A stretch of DNA of 37,168 nucleotides, taken from Algoriphagus aestuarii (GTDB lineage Bacteria > Bacteroidota > Bacteroidia > Cytophagales > Cyclobacteriaceae). The notes below the pieces were generated by a model. The model was not told the origin of the DNA. It saw only the letters and a list, made by a program, of their open reading frames with translations, and ran no database searches. Positions 1 through 8,801 of the stretch are shown in pieces. The translations under genes were made by a program, and so were the position numbers. The DNA is taken from positions 1-37,168 of the forward strand of contig JAFIDK010000009.1 in NCBI GenBank assembly GCA_017051695.1, written 5' to 3'. Numbering within the stretch: position 1 is the stretch's first letter; each line of letters begins with the position of its first letter.

Positions 1-190
1 TTTATGATCAGGACAGCAATCGCTATGAGGTAGGCAAGAAAGTGCTGACCAGAAATGCGGCCAACCAACATGAAATCCTGGAGGAGGAAATGTATATTGC
101 AAAGGACGGCTATATGGAAACCTTTGTAGTGAACGAGACCTCAGAGGATGTCTGGTTTGACAACATGATGGTGATGAGCACTACTCCGGT
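1..190 (+). repeat. Rhs core direct repeat, copy 1 (with 11650-11839)
   Basis: Positions 1-190 match 11650-11839 with only scattered substitutions and no gaps that I can see. Similarity fades over the next ~130 bp and is gone in the tips. This is the conserved end of the Rhs shell upstream of the variable tips, and it shows that the left-edge gene is a close paralogue of the 8802-12722 gene. Confidence 0.85.
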
Positions 191-1016
191 GATCGTACAG
201 GAAACCCACTACGGCCCTTGGGGCTTGGAACTGACAGGGCTTGGGTATGAGTACGGAGGCATCAAGGCAAATAAGTACCTTTACAACGGCAAGGAACTGA
301 TCGAGGATGAGGGAATGGAATATTATGATTATGGTGCTCGGATGTATGATGCTACAATTGGAAGATTTAACAGGATTGATAGGTTCTCTGAAAAGTATAC
401 TTCATTAACACAGTACCAATATGGAGCAAATAATCCAATTAAATATGTTGATTTTCAAGGAGATTCATTATTGTCCTTTATGAATAATTTTAAAATCTCT
501 GGTGGAATAACATACTATACAATAGCTTTGAATGCGAATATTGCAGGACTTAAAACTGGGCTTGAAATTAGTCCATACGAGCAATATTTACTTGGTTATG
601 ATGATGGTTTAGAAATAATGGGCTCAAATCGAAATGGTCAAGATGTAATGAGACCATCTTTAGCTTTTAGTGTAATGGGTTTTGGTGCAGGATTAGAAAA
701 TATTGTAATTGATGGTGAGACGACTTCGAGAGAAAAATCTTATAATTATATTGAAGGAGTGAGTTATAATGGCGAAGAAAAAGCTCAATCTATTGGTTTT
801 TCATTTAAAGCTGGACTGTATTTTGGAATTAATTTGAATATTGAATATAAATTAAGTGAGAGGGAAACTATGAGTCCCCCTGATTTAAACTATAATATTC
901 CAGGTATACTTGACCAGGTTAGCGATAATGAAGTCAAACAAATTAATTTAACATTTGAAAATATATCAGATACAGATAAGAAAAGTATAGTGGAATATTT
1001 AAAGCAATTTCGATGA
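1..1016 (+). CDS. Rhs (TcC-like) protein, C-terminal part with toxin tip A; 5' end outside window
   Basis: The frame is open from position 3 and the gene starts left of the window. The first ~110 codons match the end of the core of the Rhs gene at 8802-12722 almost base for base (1-190 against 11650-11839). A typical Rhs core follows: [36 protein letters not shown] and NNPIKYVDFQGD (nt ~205-465). The canonical HYDPWG reads HYGPWG here, and the usual DPDG reads DFQG. After the core comes a ~185-residue A+T-rich variable tip with many Gly-alternating strand-like segments (for example GFSFKAGLYFGINLNIEY), which suggests a beta-rich, possibly membrane-acting toxin; the tip family is not recognised. 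The stop overlaps the next ATG (ATGA), as expected for a toxin/immunity pair. The Rhs assignment is firm; toxin activity is inferred. Confidence 0.85.
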   Translation, partial: YDQDSNRYEVGKKVLTRNAANQHEILEEEMYIAKDGYMETFVVNETSEDVWFDNMMVMSTTPVIVQETHYGPWGLELTGLGYEYGGIKANKYLYNGKELIEDEGMEYYDYGARMYDATIGRFNRIDRFSEKYTSLTQYQYGANNPIKYVDFQGDSLLSFMNNFKISGGITYYTIALNANIAGLKTGLEISPYEQYLLGYDDGLEIMGSNRNGQDVMRPSLAFSVMGFGAGLENIVIDGETTSREKSYNYIEGVSYNGEEKAQSIGFSFKAGLYFGINLNIEYKLSERETMSPPDLNYNIPGILDQVSDNEVKQINLTFENISDTDKKSIVEYLKQFR

Positions 1017-1288
1017 ACATTGATATTATTAAAGGGGTTTTAATTATATGTATTTTAGTTTTGTGGAATATTAAAATGCATATTCATTTTCAATATTTGA
1101 AGAATTTAAAAAAGATTTCTGGTGATAATTATTTTAAATATATATTTAATCCCTTTGAATCTGGATACTACTATATGGTTATAGTGTCTCCGTTTGTCTG
1201 GTTTAATAAAAGAGATAAGGAATTGGTTAATATTTTAGTTTTGACTTTATCTATTTGGTTGGTTTTTTTTGTGGTGATATTATTATAA
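1013..1288 (+). CDS. Small membrane protein, putative immunity protein for tip A
   Basis: This 91-residue protein starts in a 4-bp ATGA overlap with the end of the Rhs gene, so the two are translationally coupled. It has a hydrophobic N-terminal segment (IIKGVLIICILVLW, residues ~5-18), a central hydrophobic stretch (YYYMVIVSPFVWF, ~52-64) and a C-terminal membrane segment (LVNILVLTLSIWLVFFVVILL), giving two or three TM helices with a short polar middle. No family is recognised. In Rhs and other polymorphic toxin loci, the gene directly after the toxin tip normally encodes the cognate immunity protein. The membrane location would fit a toxin acting on or in the cell envelope. Base composition is strongly A+T-rich, like the tip and unlike the Rhs core. 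Confidence 0.6.
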   Translation: MNIDIIKGVLIICILVLWNIKMHIHFQYLKNLKKISGDNYFKYIFNPFESGYYYMVIVSPFVWFNKRDKELVNILVLTLSIWLVFFVVILL

Positions 1289-1529
1289 ATTATCTTATTG
1301 TAATATGAGAATATTGTTGTGTTTAGTTTAAAAGAATAAATATATTCATGTATTTATATATATATATTAGTTTATTTTTTATTTCTATTTAAGAGTATGC
1401 TGTAATTTATGTGTTTATTTCAATTAATTTTTTTAAGTAAAATACGATAGAGAAAAAGTTGGTTTTTTAGAAAAAATTATATATATATTTAATTGTTGTA
1501 ATATTAAAACTTATTCATTTGAGAAAACT

Positions 1530-2903
1530 ATGCATAAAGCCATTGTTATTTTTATTTATTTGATATTCACATGTAATTTTTTGAATGCTCAAAACTTGCC
1601 AATTGGTATGAATTCAAAGTTTTCGAAACCTTCGATTTCTAATTCAATTTTTGCATTACCCTCCAAACCCGAAATCCCCTACTTAGAAGAACTCAAGCAG
1701 ATCCTCGACCTGAAGAAGTCCTATGATTCCCTCCAAAAGGAGATCAAAGAATTAAAAGAGGTGTCCACTGACTCTGTCCAGCATGATAGTCTATTGCAGG
1801 TTGCAAAGGAGAGGACAAAGATATTGTTAGAAAAAGAAAAGAAGACTTTGGAGGGTTTAGTTCAAAGTCAGGATATTCCCGGAGAGGAAATCAAAAATGC
1901 TTCTCAGAACATCTTGAACAGGGTAGAAGAATCCCAAAGCAGACTTGATGAGTTGACGGATGTTTCTGATCTGGAAACCTTGGTGGACCAGAACAATGAA
2001 AACTTGAAGGCCCTGACCAATGAGTGGATCATGCCCAAAATAGAGGAGCAGTTGACAGGGAAAGTAAGTGGTGAGATAGATCCGAGGAATATGCAAATCC
2101 CTGATTTTTATGGCAAGGGAGCTTTGGAAGAGCTGACCAAAAACGGCCTGCCCTCTGAGATACCTTATGATCAGGCAAAGGCACTGGCTTCAGAGAAAGC
2201 AGCACATATCAGTGATGAATTCATCCAGAAATCTGGAAAGGACTTCAGCAAAATCAAAGTGGATTCTCTGGGTAATATCAAAACCATTCCTGCTTCATTT
2301 GAAAAGAAACGAAAAGCATTCATCGAGCCCAATGAACTCAAGGGTGAGAAGTTTATCCATAGGATTGGTTCAAACCTCTGGTATGATCCATTGACTTCCT
2401 TCGGGGAGGGTCTTTTGTTGGATGCTGGAGTCTTTTATGGATTGACGCATCAGTTTTCACTTCTTGGAGGAATTACCTGGAAAAAGCAGTTTGATGAGGA
2501 GGAGCCTTTGATCCGGGAAGGCTTTGGTTACTATTCTGGAATCCGCTTTGCCAAAGGAAACTGGTTTGCCCAAGGGACAGTCAACAGAAACCAGGTGACA
2601 GCCATCAACCCGGCAGGCTATGAATCCAGAGACTATGCCGGAAAAGCCTGGGCTTCTAGTTTGGCCATTGGAAGAACGATTCCAATGGGTAAGGTTATCC
2701 GTTCAGTGGTGATCGGATCAATCGATCCGTTTTTTAACGAGCAAAGCTCTTTTTACAAAACCAGGGTTCAGCTCAAGATAGGCTTTGAGATAGGATCCTT
2801 TAAGTTTCTTAAAAAGGAAATCAAAGAAAAGGCTTCCCTGGAATCCATTACGGAAAAAGTTGACTCGAAAGCTGGTTTTCTGCCGGAGTTTGATTTCAAT
2901 TGA
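1530..2903 (+). CDS. Secreted coiled-coil plus outer-membrane beta-barrel protein, copy A
   Basis: This 457-residue protein has a Sec signal peptide (residues 1-20, ending FLNA|Q). Residues ~50-170 are rich in Glu, Lys, Leu and Gln with heptad-like spacing (EELKQILDLKKSYDSLQKEI; LEKEKKTLEGL), a probable periplasmic coiled coil. From ~270 to 430 there are alternating aromatic and glycine strand segments (LLLDAGVFYGLTHQFSLLGG; GYYSGIRFAKGNWFAQGTVN; RVQLKIGFEIGSFKF) that look like a small outer-membrane barrel. I do not recognise a named family. It lies after the tip A immunity gene, and a 93% identical copy (13631-15004) lies in the same place after the tip B immunity gene. It may serve in surface display or export of the Rhs protein, but that is inference from position only. 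A 241-bp A+T-rich gap precedes it, so it may have its own promoter. Confidence 0.7.
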   Translation: MHKAIVIFIYLIFTCNFLNAQNLPIGMNSKFSKPSISNSIFALPSKPEIPYLEELKQILDLKKSYDSLQKEIKELKEVSTDSVQHDSLLQVAKERTKILLEKEKKTLEGLVQSQDIPGEEIKNASQNILNRVEESQSRLDELTDVSDLETLVDQNNENLKALTNEWIMPKIEEQLTGKVSGEIDPRNMQIPDFYGKGALEELTKNGLPSEIPYDQAKALASEKAAHISDEFIQKSGKDFSKIKVDSLGNIKTIPASFEKKRKAFIEPNELKGEKFIHRIGSNLWYDPLTSFGEGLLLDAGVFYGLTHQFSLLGGITWKKQFDEEEPLIREGFGYYSGIRFAKGNWFAQGTVNRNQVTAINPAGYESRDYAGKAWASSLAIGRTIPMGKVIRSVVIGSIDPFFNEQSSFYKTRVQLKIGFEIGSFKFLKKEIKEKASLESITEKVDSKAGFLPEFDFN

Positions 2904-3098
2904 TTTTTTGAAATAGTGCTATCCAATCATTCTTGTTAAACAAAGCCGAATACTGTTTATCGTCTGTTGAGTACTATAAAAATTTATTCCTGTTCTGTTC
3001 TTGTGAATTCCTCGCCAAGTTAAGCCTATGGGCTCATGGCGATCATAAGCTTCCGGCATAAGGCCGCTTGCTGCGCTTCACTTTTTATTCCTTTTCCT
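1587..3098 (+). repeat. 1.5-kb direct repeat, copy A (with 13688-15196)
   Basis: The two copies align from codon 20 of the beta-barrel gene (gct caaaacttgcc) through its stop and about 195 bp of 3' flank, ending at a shared CTTTTTATTCCTTTTCCT. The 3' flank is more diverged than the gene and includes a shared AAGCTTCCGGCATAA. The first 19 codons (signal peptide) and the upstream DNA are not similar. Copies are about 12.1 kb apart in the same orientation. Confidence 0.9.
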
Positions 3099-3152
3099 GC
3101 TTACTTGAATCAATTAAATTTGTGTCTGCATCCTATTTAATTTCTAACTTAA

Positions 3153-3338
3153 AATGCAATTGGTACAGAAGCGGTATATCAATTGGTCAATCTTTATCGG
3201 GTATCAAAAATAACATCGCAAAATCTACCTGACTTCCAGGCAATCCAACCTCCAAATGTTGCATGTTCAAGGCAGATGATTGAGGTTTTACCCAAGTTTT
3301 TGGAACAAGGTGCTTTGCAACACCACGAGCATTTTTAG
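3153..3338 (+). pseudogene. Unrecognised start-less open frame, probable gene remnant
   Basis: Within the 750-bp stretch between the barrel gene and the LRR gene, one frame stays open for 61 codons after a TAA at 3150 with no ATG. It reads like real protein (EAVYQLVNLYRVSK, SRQMIEVLPKFLEQGALQHH). I do not recognise the family. It starts soon after the 1.5-kb repeat ends, in the place where the RadC-like remnant sits after the other repeat copy. The rest of 2904-3654 is repeat 3' flank (to 3098), A+T-rich DNA without genes, and the palindrome at 3582. Confidence 0.3.
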
Positions 3339-3581
3339 GTAATGCGCTTACCAGCTTGTAAAGGTTTATAATAAAATGGATCAATGTAACTAGGAAGATC
3401 TTAGATGTATAAGATGGGAATCTTTTTTTCTCAAAAAATAATGTGAAATTTTTATTCTTGATTATCAGGATCTTGTAGGATTTTGGTTTTTCTACTGGGT
3501 GTTATCAGGAACTATTTTTTTTGCTGTTTATATAATGAAATCATTCGTTCAGATATTTCTTAAAATTTTTAGGATAAAGGC

Positions 3582-3601
3582 AATACCCTGTATTGGGTAT
3601 T
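3582..3601. promoter_or_regulatory. 20-bp palindrome AATACCC-N6-GGGTATT, candidate operator
   Basis: A perfect 7-bp inverted repeat (AATACCC TGTATT GGGTATT) lies 54 bp upstream of the LRR gene ATG. The same arms, spacer length and a similar spacer (AGTGTT) occur 49 bp upstream of the other Rhs operon (16049-16068). I found no third full copy in the window. The position and two-fold symmetry suggest a dimeric regulator site. Confidence 0.6.
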
Positions 3602-3654
3602 TTTAGTTGGGGTGAAAGAATGTATCATGCAGTGGATTCTTTAATTAACGATTC

Positions 3655-5467
3655 ATGTCAAGAGTATATTTTATCATTGTAATGATTTTTTGCTTCACGT
3701 TTAAAAACCTAGCGCAGGACGCTTCAAACGCCAATACCCAACAATCCTTTATGACAGAAGTACCTGTTGGGGGAGCGGCTGAAATGGATGATCTGAAATC
3801 CTTGTTAGACCTAGAACTCGAAGATAGGCTGAACTTGCACTTAGCATGGGGTCCTTCCGGGCAGAACAAAAGCCAAGAATTAGCTTCAAAGAGCACTGCA
3901 TATACTACCAGTTCAATTCCTTTGCCCAGTCAAGCAGAGTACCAAGCCTTAATTGATATTTACCAATCTACAGGAGGTGCTAACTGGATCAACAACACAG
4001 GATGGAGTACAGCGGATCCAAATGCAGTCCAGCCGGTCGGAGGGTGGTATGGCGTTGGTGTCGATCCATATGGACGGGTTACCAGCGTTAACTTAATCCA
4101 GAATAATTTAGTGGGAACCCTCCCGGCAAGCATCCAGAATCTGGTAAACCTTGAGTCTCTATGGTTGTTTACAAATAATCTCAGCGGCCAGTTGCCAAAC
4201 GTCTTTCATAAATTGCCAAATCTGAAAGATATCCAGATGGCCGAAAACCAATTTTCAGGAAGCATTCCTGATTCTATTGGTTTCTCCACCTCACTTGAAG
4301 TTATCGGTCTTGCAAAAAATGCTTTGACAGGGACTATCCCAACTGGAGTTGGAAACCTTTCCTCTTTAAAATGGCTGATCCTTTATGACAATCAGTTGAC
4401 AGGATCAATTCCATCATCACTTGGAGGGCTTTCAAGTCTTGAATACCTGTATCTGTACCGGAATGATTTAACAGGATCATTCCCAAGTACAATTGGAAAT
4501 CTGACTAACCTTAAATTTATTGGTTTACATGGCAACCGGCTTTCAGGACTTATCCCTACTTCGATTGGTAACTTGACGAACCTTGAGGAATTTTTTATTT
4601 ATGACAACGAAATAGAAGGTTCTATCCCTTCAAGTATTGGTAATCTGACCAATTTAACCAATATCTGGATGTCAAATAATAAATTATCAGGCTCCATTCC
4701 TTCTTCCATCGGAAATCTAAATCAGATACACACCCTGTTTTTGATGCAAAATCAGTTGCAAGGTCCTATTCCCCCAGAAATGGGTGGCATGACTGCCCTC
4801 CAATACCTCAGATTGTCTGAGAACAAACTGGATGGGCAGATCCCCTCTGAACTCGGGAACCTGTATAATATTATTGATTTTATGGTTGATGTAAATGAAT
4901 TAACTGGGCAGGTACCTCCCAGCATTTGTGCATTTGCCCAATTTAGTGAGATTTAGGGCCCATACTAATCAATTGGAAGGAGATATCCCTTTATGTCTAT
5001 TAACCAAAGGCCTTAATGATATTTGGTTTAGCTATAATAAATATTCGTTTGAGGACTTGGATGGGAAAACCCAATATTTCCCTTATCAGAGCAATTATTC
5101 CCCGCAAAGGACAGAGGTTAAAGATTCGGTGATAACAGTGTTAAATTCTGGCGGATTTTATTTAACAACAGATTTAGGCAAGGATTTAACTAACCCTTCC
5201 AATTATCAATGGCATAAAGATGGTGTTGGTCTCAATTATCCCACACCTGCATATGATTCATTTTATATTAATTGTCCAGAGCCAACATCTGGTAATAATT
5301 TTGAGTGTGAAGGGGTATATCAAGTTTGGGTAACAAATCCTGATTTTCCTTTAATTAGTTTACTAGGTCCGCGAATAATTGTGAAAGCTTATAAGGAGCT
5401 GGAAATTACTATCTGTATGTCTTACCAGCATGACCATTCAATTGATACTTCGGTCATAACTCTTTGA
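3655..5467 (+). pseudogene. Secreted leucine-rich-repeat protein, split by a frameshift near 4930
   Basis: The first frame (3655-4956) has a signal peptide (MSRVYFIIVMIFCFTFKNLA) and then, from about residue 85, plant-type 24-residue LRRs of the form GSIPSSIGNLTNLxxLxLxxNxL, at least twelve in a row. It ends early at 4956. The next frame, readable from 4928, continues the repeat register exactly (HLPNLVRFRAHTNQLEGDIP) and adds ~160 residues with an Ig/PKD-like end (CEGVYQVWVTNP). Removing one base around 4926-4930 would give SIC-HLPNLV and one ~600-residue protein. No homopolymer or slippery heptamer is visible, so a mutation or base error is more likely than programmed shifting. It is first in the operon behind the palindrome and 75 bp before the TcB-like gene. 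A binding or adhesion role is inferred. Confidence 0.8.
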
Positions 5468-5542
5468 TAGACTCATCATTGCTTCAAATAATTCTTAATG
5501 CCATGATTTCGTTAATCATAATCTTTAAAAATTGTAACTAAT

Positions 5543-8500
5543 ATGAAAATTACTATTTCAAATATTTTTATAATAATTCTTTTTTATTCATTTAAGACAT
5601 ACGGACAAGGATCATCTCAACTTCCAAAATTGCCAGATATTGTGTCACCTACTCCATCAGTTGCTGAACTTGGTAAATATGGTTCTTATCCTGTGTCGAT
5701 GAATACAGGTATACCGTCAATAAATTTTCCTTTATTTAATGTTGATGTGGCAGAAATTTCTATTCCTTTTAGTTTGTCTTATCATTCAGGAGGGATTAAG
5801 GTAAATCAGGAATCAACAGAAGTGGGCTTAGGCTGGAGCATTTCAGGCCCAATGGTAATTCATAGAAATGTGCTAGGAGTACCAGATGAAAGCGAAAGTG
5901 GGAATTTTAACATGGAGCCTTTAGATGCTAGTGGATTTTTATCTAAACAAACAGGGACTGGATCAACAAAAGATGATAATTATTTTTATCTTAAAGCTAT
6001 GGCTGACGGTGCTGGAAGGGATTCTAGACCAGATATTTTTAGTTATAATATCCCTGGAAAATCGGGACAGTTTATTTTTGCTCCAGACAGAACTTTTAAA
6101 ACTTTTCCATATGAACCGATAAAAATTTCACTAAGTAACCCTTATGGGGATTTTCGGTTTACTATTGTTGATGAAAAAGGTACAACTTATAAATTTACTG
6201 AGCAAAACAAGGTTTTAATAGATGATAATCCTAGTTATAGAACTCATTATATAACTGACCTTTATCTGACAGAAATTATTTCTAACAATAAAAAGGATAC
6301 AATTAAATTTGAATATTTAAGTGAAGCATATGTTAAGGATCAAGTTTCTTATTCCCAAATAATTGGACGTGAGTTGATAGTTAATTCTAATGGATTAGGA
6401 AGTCCGAATTTAAGTTCAAACATATTCAATGGAGTAGAGGAATATTCAATTTCAACCTCTGCACAAGAGGAAAAATTCTTAAAGAAGATTGTTTATAGAG
6501 GTGGGGAGATTATTTTTAATTATAATACTGTTAGGCAAGATAGGAATACCCAATCTGCTAAGAGTTTGGATGAAATATTAATTTATAATTCAGAAATAAA
6601 ATTGGTTAAAAAGATACAATTCGACCATGATTATTTTACAGCAACATTTAATTCATCAGGTTATTCCGGACCTTCTTTGAAACGGCTAAAATTAACGGGC
6701 TTTAAGGAAATACCAGTAAACGGCATTGGGCAAGATAAGACCTATTTATTTGAATATAATAATTCCATTCCTATTCCAAGAATTGGAGATTTTTCACAAG
6801 ATTATTGGGGGTATTTTAATGGAAAAGTTAATGGTAGTTTAATTCCTGTTACTTCTGTAAATGGAAGTCAAATAATGAATCCTGCAGTTTATTTTAAAGG
6901 AACATACCAATCACCACAAGGTTTGCCTGATAGTAATGTGACTTTTAGTGTTGGTTCAGGTAATAGATCAGTTGATACAACAAAAATTCAAATGGGTATG
7001 TTGAAAAAGATAACATATCCTACTAAGGGCTATTCAATTTTCGAATTTGAGCCACATTCCTATAAATCTTCTTCAGGTTCAACTATGTTTGGTGTTGGAC
7101 TGAGGGTGAAATCTATTTCTTCCTTTGATAAAACTGATGTCTTGCTTTCTAAAGAATCCCATAAATATGGTGAAAATGAGAACGGATTGGCTTCAAAACT
7201 ATTTAATGAAGAGCTTTTTTTTAAGAATTATGAGGATTATACTTTAGAGAGTTTTGAAGGTTCACAAGGACAAGAAGGGCTTTGTGGAGGTTGGATTTCA
7301 GTATACCAAAGACGCTATATGGGGCTAGAAGTATATTCTTCTGTTAACTATAATGGAAATCCTTTGATTTATACTGAAGTTAATAAATATGAAGGTGTAG
7401 ATTCAAATGATCTTTTTAAGACAAAATATATTTATAGTTCAATTTCTGAAGATTTGGCTACCACTTCAAGTCAATTTGTAAATAGTTCTAATTATGCACA
7501 AATGGTGCCTGTTTGGACTTCTTCTCAATTATTGGAAGAAATCTATTATAAAAAATCTGGATTAGATTATTTACCTGTTAAAAAAATCAATTATTCCTAT
7601 AATCTGTATCATAATGAATCAATAAACTCACTTTTTGTAAAAGAAGTACAAAAATATGTTGATATGGGTATTTGTTATGGTTTTCTTCCTGGTTCTTGGG
7701 TAGAACCTAATTTTATTCAGGCTGGATATTTTAAATATAGAAGTGTAGGTTACAGGATGAGTCAAAAAATAAAAACTGATATTTCACAGAGTGATAGTAT
7801 CCAAGTTTCAAATTTTTATACTTATGGTAATTCATATCATTTATTTCCAACAGAAACTACTTCAACTAATAGTCAAGGGGAAGTAGAAATTACTAAAGTT
7901 ATTTATCCTGATGATATAAGTGGTAGCTCCTTATTGTCAGGTGGGAATATGACAGAAACCGACTATTTAAATATTTCAAAACTAAAATCTAATCAACAAC
8001 ATCAGATTTCTATTCCAATTCAAACAGAAAAGTCGGTTAATGGATCCCCTGCTATAATTACTAGAACCTTATACAAAGATTGGGGGAATGGATTAATGAA
8101 ACCGGAATTCGAGGAATTTTCGCTGAATGGAGGAAGTTTAATAAAGAGTATTCAATTTCATAACTATTCATCATTTGGTAATCCAATAGAAATATCAAAA
8201 AATGATGGTTTAAAGGTTTCCTATCTATGGGCTTGTAATGATTTATTGCCAATTGGAAAAGTTGAGAATGGGGATCTTTCTGAAATTTCTCTTACATCTT
8301 TTGAATATTCTACAGACAAAGGTGGCTGGACCTATAATGGTACTTACAATACAACCACATACAAAACAGGTAAAAGGGCTTACAACTTAGGATCTGGCTC
8401 AGTCACTAAAACAGGAATTTCTGCTTCTTCTTCAGCCCCATACAAAGTAGGTTTTTGGGCTAGAAGAACCTCCGGTACCGGGAATGTGAACGTTGGCGGC

Positions 8501-8785
8501 CAGACCGAGGCATTGACAACGGCCTGGAAATGGGTGGAGAAGACCATTACATCATCAAGCTTAACAATATCGGGAAGCAGTGTGATCATCGATGAGCTCA
8601 GGTTACATCCGGCTGATGCCATGATGACTTCATATACTTATGAGCCACTGGTCGGTATGACCAGCCAGACAGATCCAAGGGGATACACCATGATCTACAT
8701 TTATGATTCTACCAATAGGCTGGTCACCATCAAGGATGAAGACGGATATATAATTGAGCAATACGAGTATAACTATTCCCACTAA
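5543..8785 (+). CDS. SpvB/TcB-like Rhs shell protein with Sec signal peptide (operon B)
   Basis: This 1080-residue protein begins with a signal peptide (residues 1-21, ends KTYG|Q). Residues ~60-110 carry the SpvB/TcB-type signature, a tetrad of strands with SLSYHSGGIKV and EVGLGWSIS. The middle is Rhs/YD-type, with many Tyr-rich strands (LFEYNNS, DYWGYFNGKVNGS, FEFEPHSYKS). Near the C-terminus (~916-1030) lies a jelly-roll or carbohydrate-binding-like module (SFEYSTDKGGWTYNG, KVGFWARR, SVIIDELRLHP), followed by a final Rhs segment (PLVGMTSQTDPRGYTMIYIY). There is no toxin tip. It ends 16 bp before the TcC-like gene. In ABC toxins, TcB and TcC together make the hollow shell around the toxin; I infer the same division here. 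The DNA is A+T-rich up to about 8450 and clearly more G+C-rich after it. A homologue lies at 16117-19347. Confidence 0.8.
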   Translation: MKITISNIFIIILFYSFKTYGQGSSQLPKLPDIVSPTPSVAELGKYGSYPVSMNTGIPSINFPLFNVDVAEISIPFSLSYHSGGIKVNQESTEVGLGWSISGPMVIHRNVLGVPDESESGNFNMEPLDASGFLSKQTGTGSTKDDNYFYLKAMADGAGRDSRPDIFSYNIPGKSGQFIFAPDRTFKTFPYEPIKISLSNPYGDFRFTIVDEKGTTYKFTEQNKVLIDDNPSYRTHYITDLYLTEIISNNKKDTIKFEYLSEAYVKDQVSYSQIIGRELIVNSNGLGSPNLSSNIFNGVEEYSISTSAQEEKFLKKIVYRGGEIIFNYNTVRQDRNTQSAKSLDEILIYNSEIKLVKKIQFDHDYFTATFNSSGYSGPSLKRLKLTGFKEIPVNGIGQDKTYLFEYNNSIPIPRIGDFSQDYWGYFNGKVNGSLIPVTSVNGSQIMNPAVYFKGTYQSPQGLPDSNVTFSVGSGNRSVDTTKIQMGMLKKITYPTKGYSIFEFEPHSYKSSSGSTMFGVGLRVKSISSFDKTDVLLSKESHKYGENENGLASKLFNEELFFKNYEDYTLESFEGSQGQEGLCGGWISVYQRRYMGLEVYSSVNYNGNPLIYTEVNKYEGVDSNDLFKTKYIYSSISEDLATTSSQFVNSSNYAQMVPVWTSSQLLEEIYYKKSGLDYLPVKKINYSYNLYHNESINSLFVKEVQKYVDMGICYGFLPGSWVEPNFIQAGYFKYRSVGYRMSQKIKTDISQSDSIQVSNFYTYGNSYHLFPTETTSTNSQGEVEITKVIYPDDISGSSLLSGGNMTETDYLNISKLKSNQQHQISIPIQTEKSVNGSPAIITRTLYKDWGNGLMKPEFEEFSLNGGSLIKSIQFHNYSSFGNPIEISKNDGLKVSYLWACNDLLPIGKVENGDLSEISLTSFEYSTDKGGWTYNGTYNTTTYKTGKRAYNLGSGSVTKTGISASSSAPYKVGFWARRTSGTGNVNVGGQTEALTTAWKWVEKTITSSSLTISGSSVIIDELRLHPADAMMTSYTYEPLVGMTSQTDPRGYTMIYIYDSTNRLVTIKDEDGYIIEQYEYNYSH

Positions 8786-8801
8786 AACTGATTTTTTAAA
8801 G

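Noticed and set aside
3187-3384. 65-codon minus-strand frame (SALPKNARGVAKHLVPKTW)
   Set aside because: It is antisense to the start-less plus frame 3153-3338. Neither is recognised; the plus frame looks slightly more protein-like, so only that one is listed.
4920-4960. Programmed ribosomal frameshift in the LRR gene
   Set aside because: There is no slippery heptamer, homopolymer or downstream pseudoknot-like structure visible; a simple indel is the better explanation.
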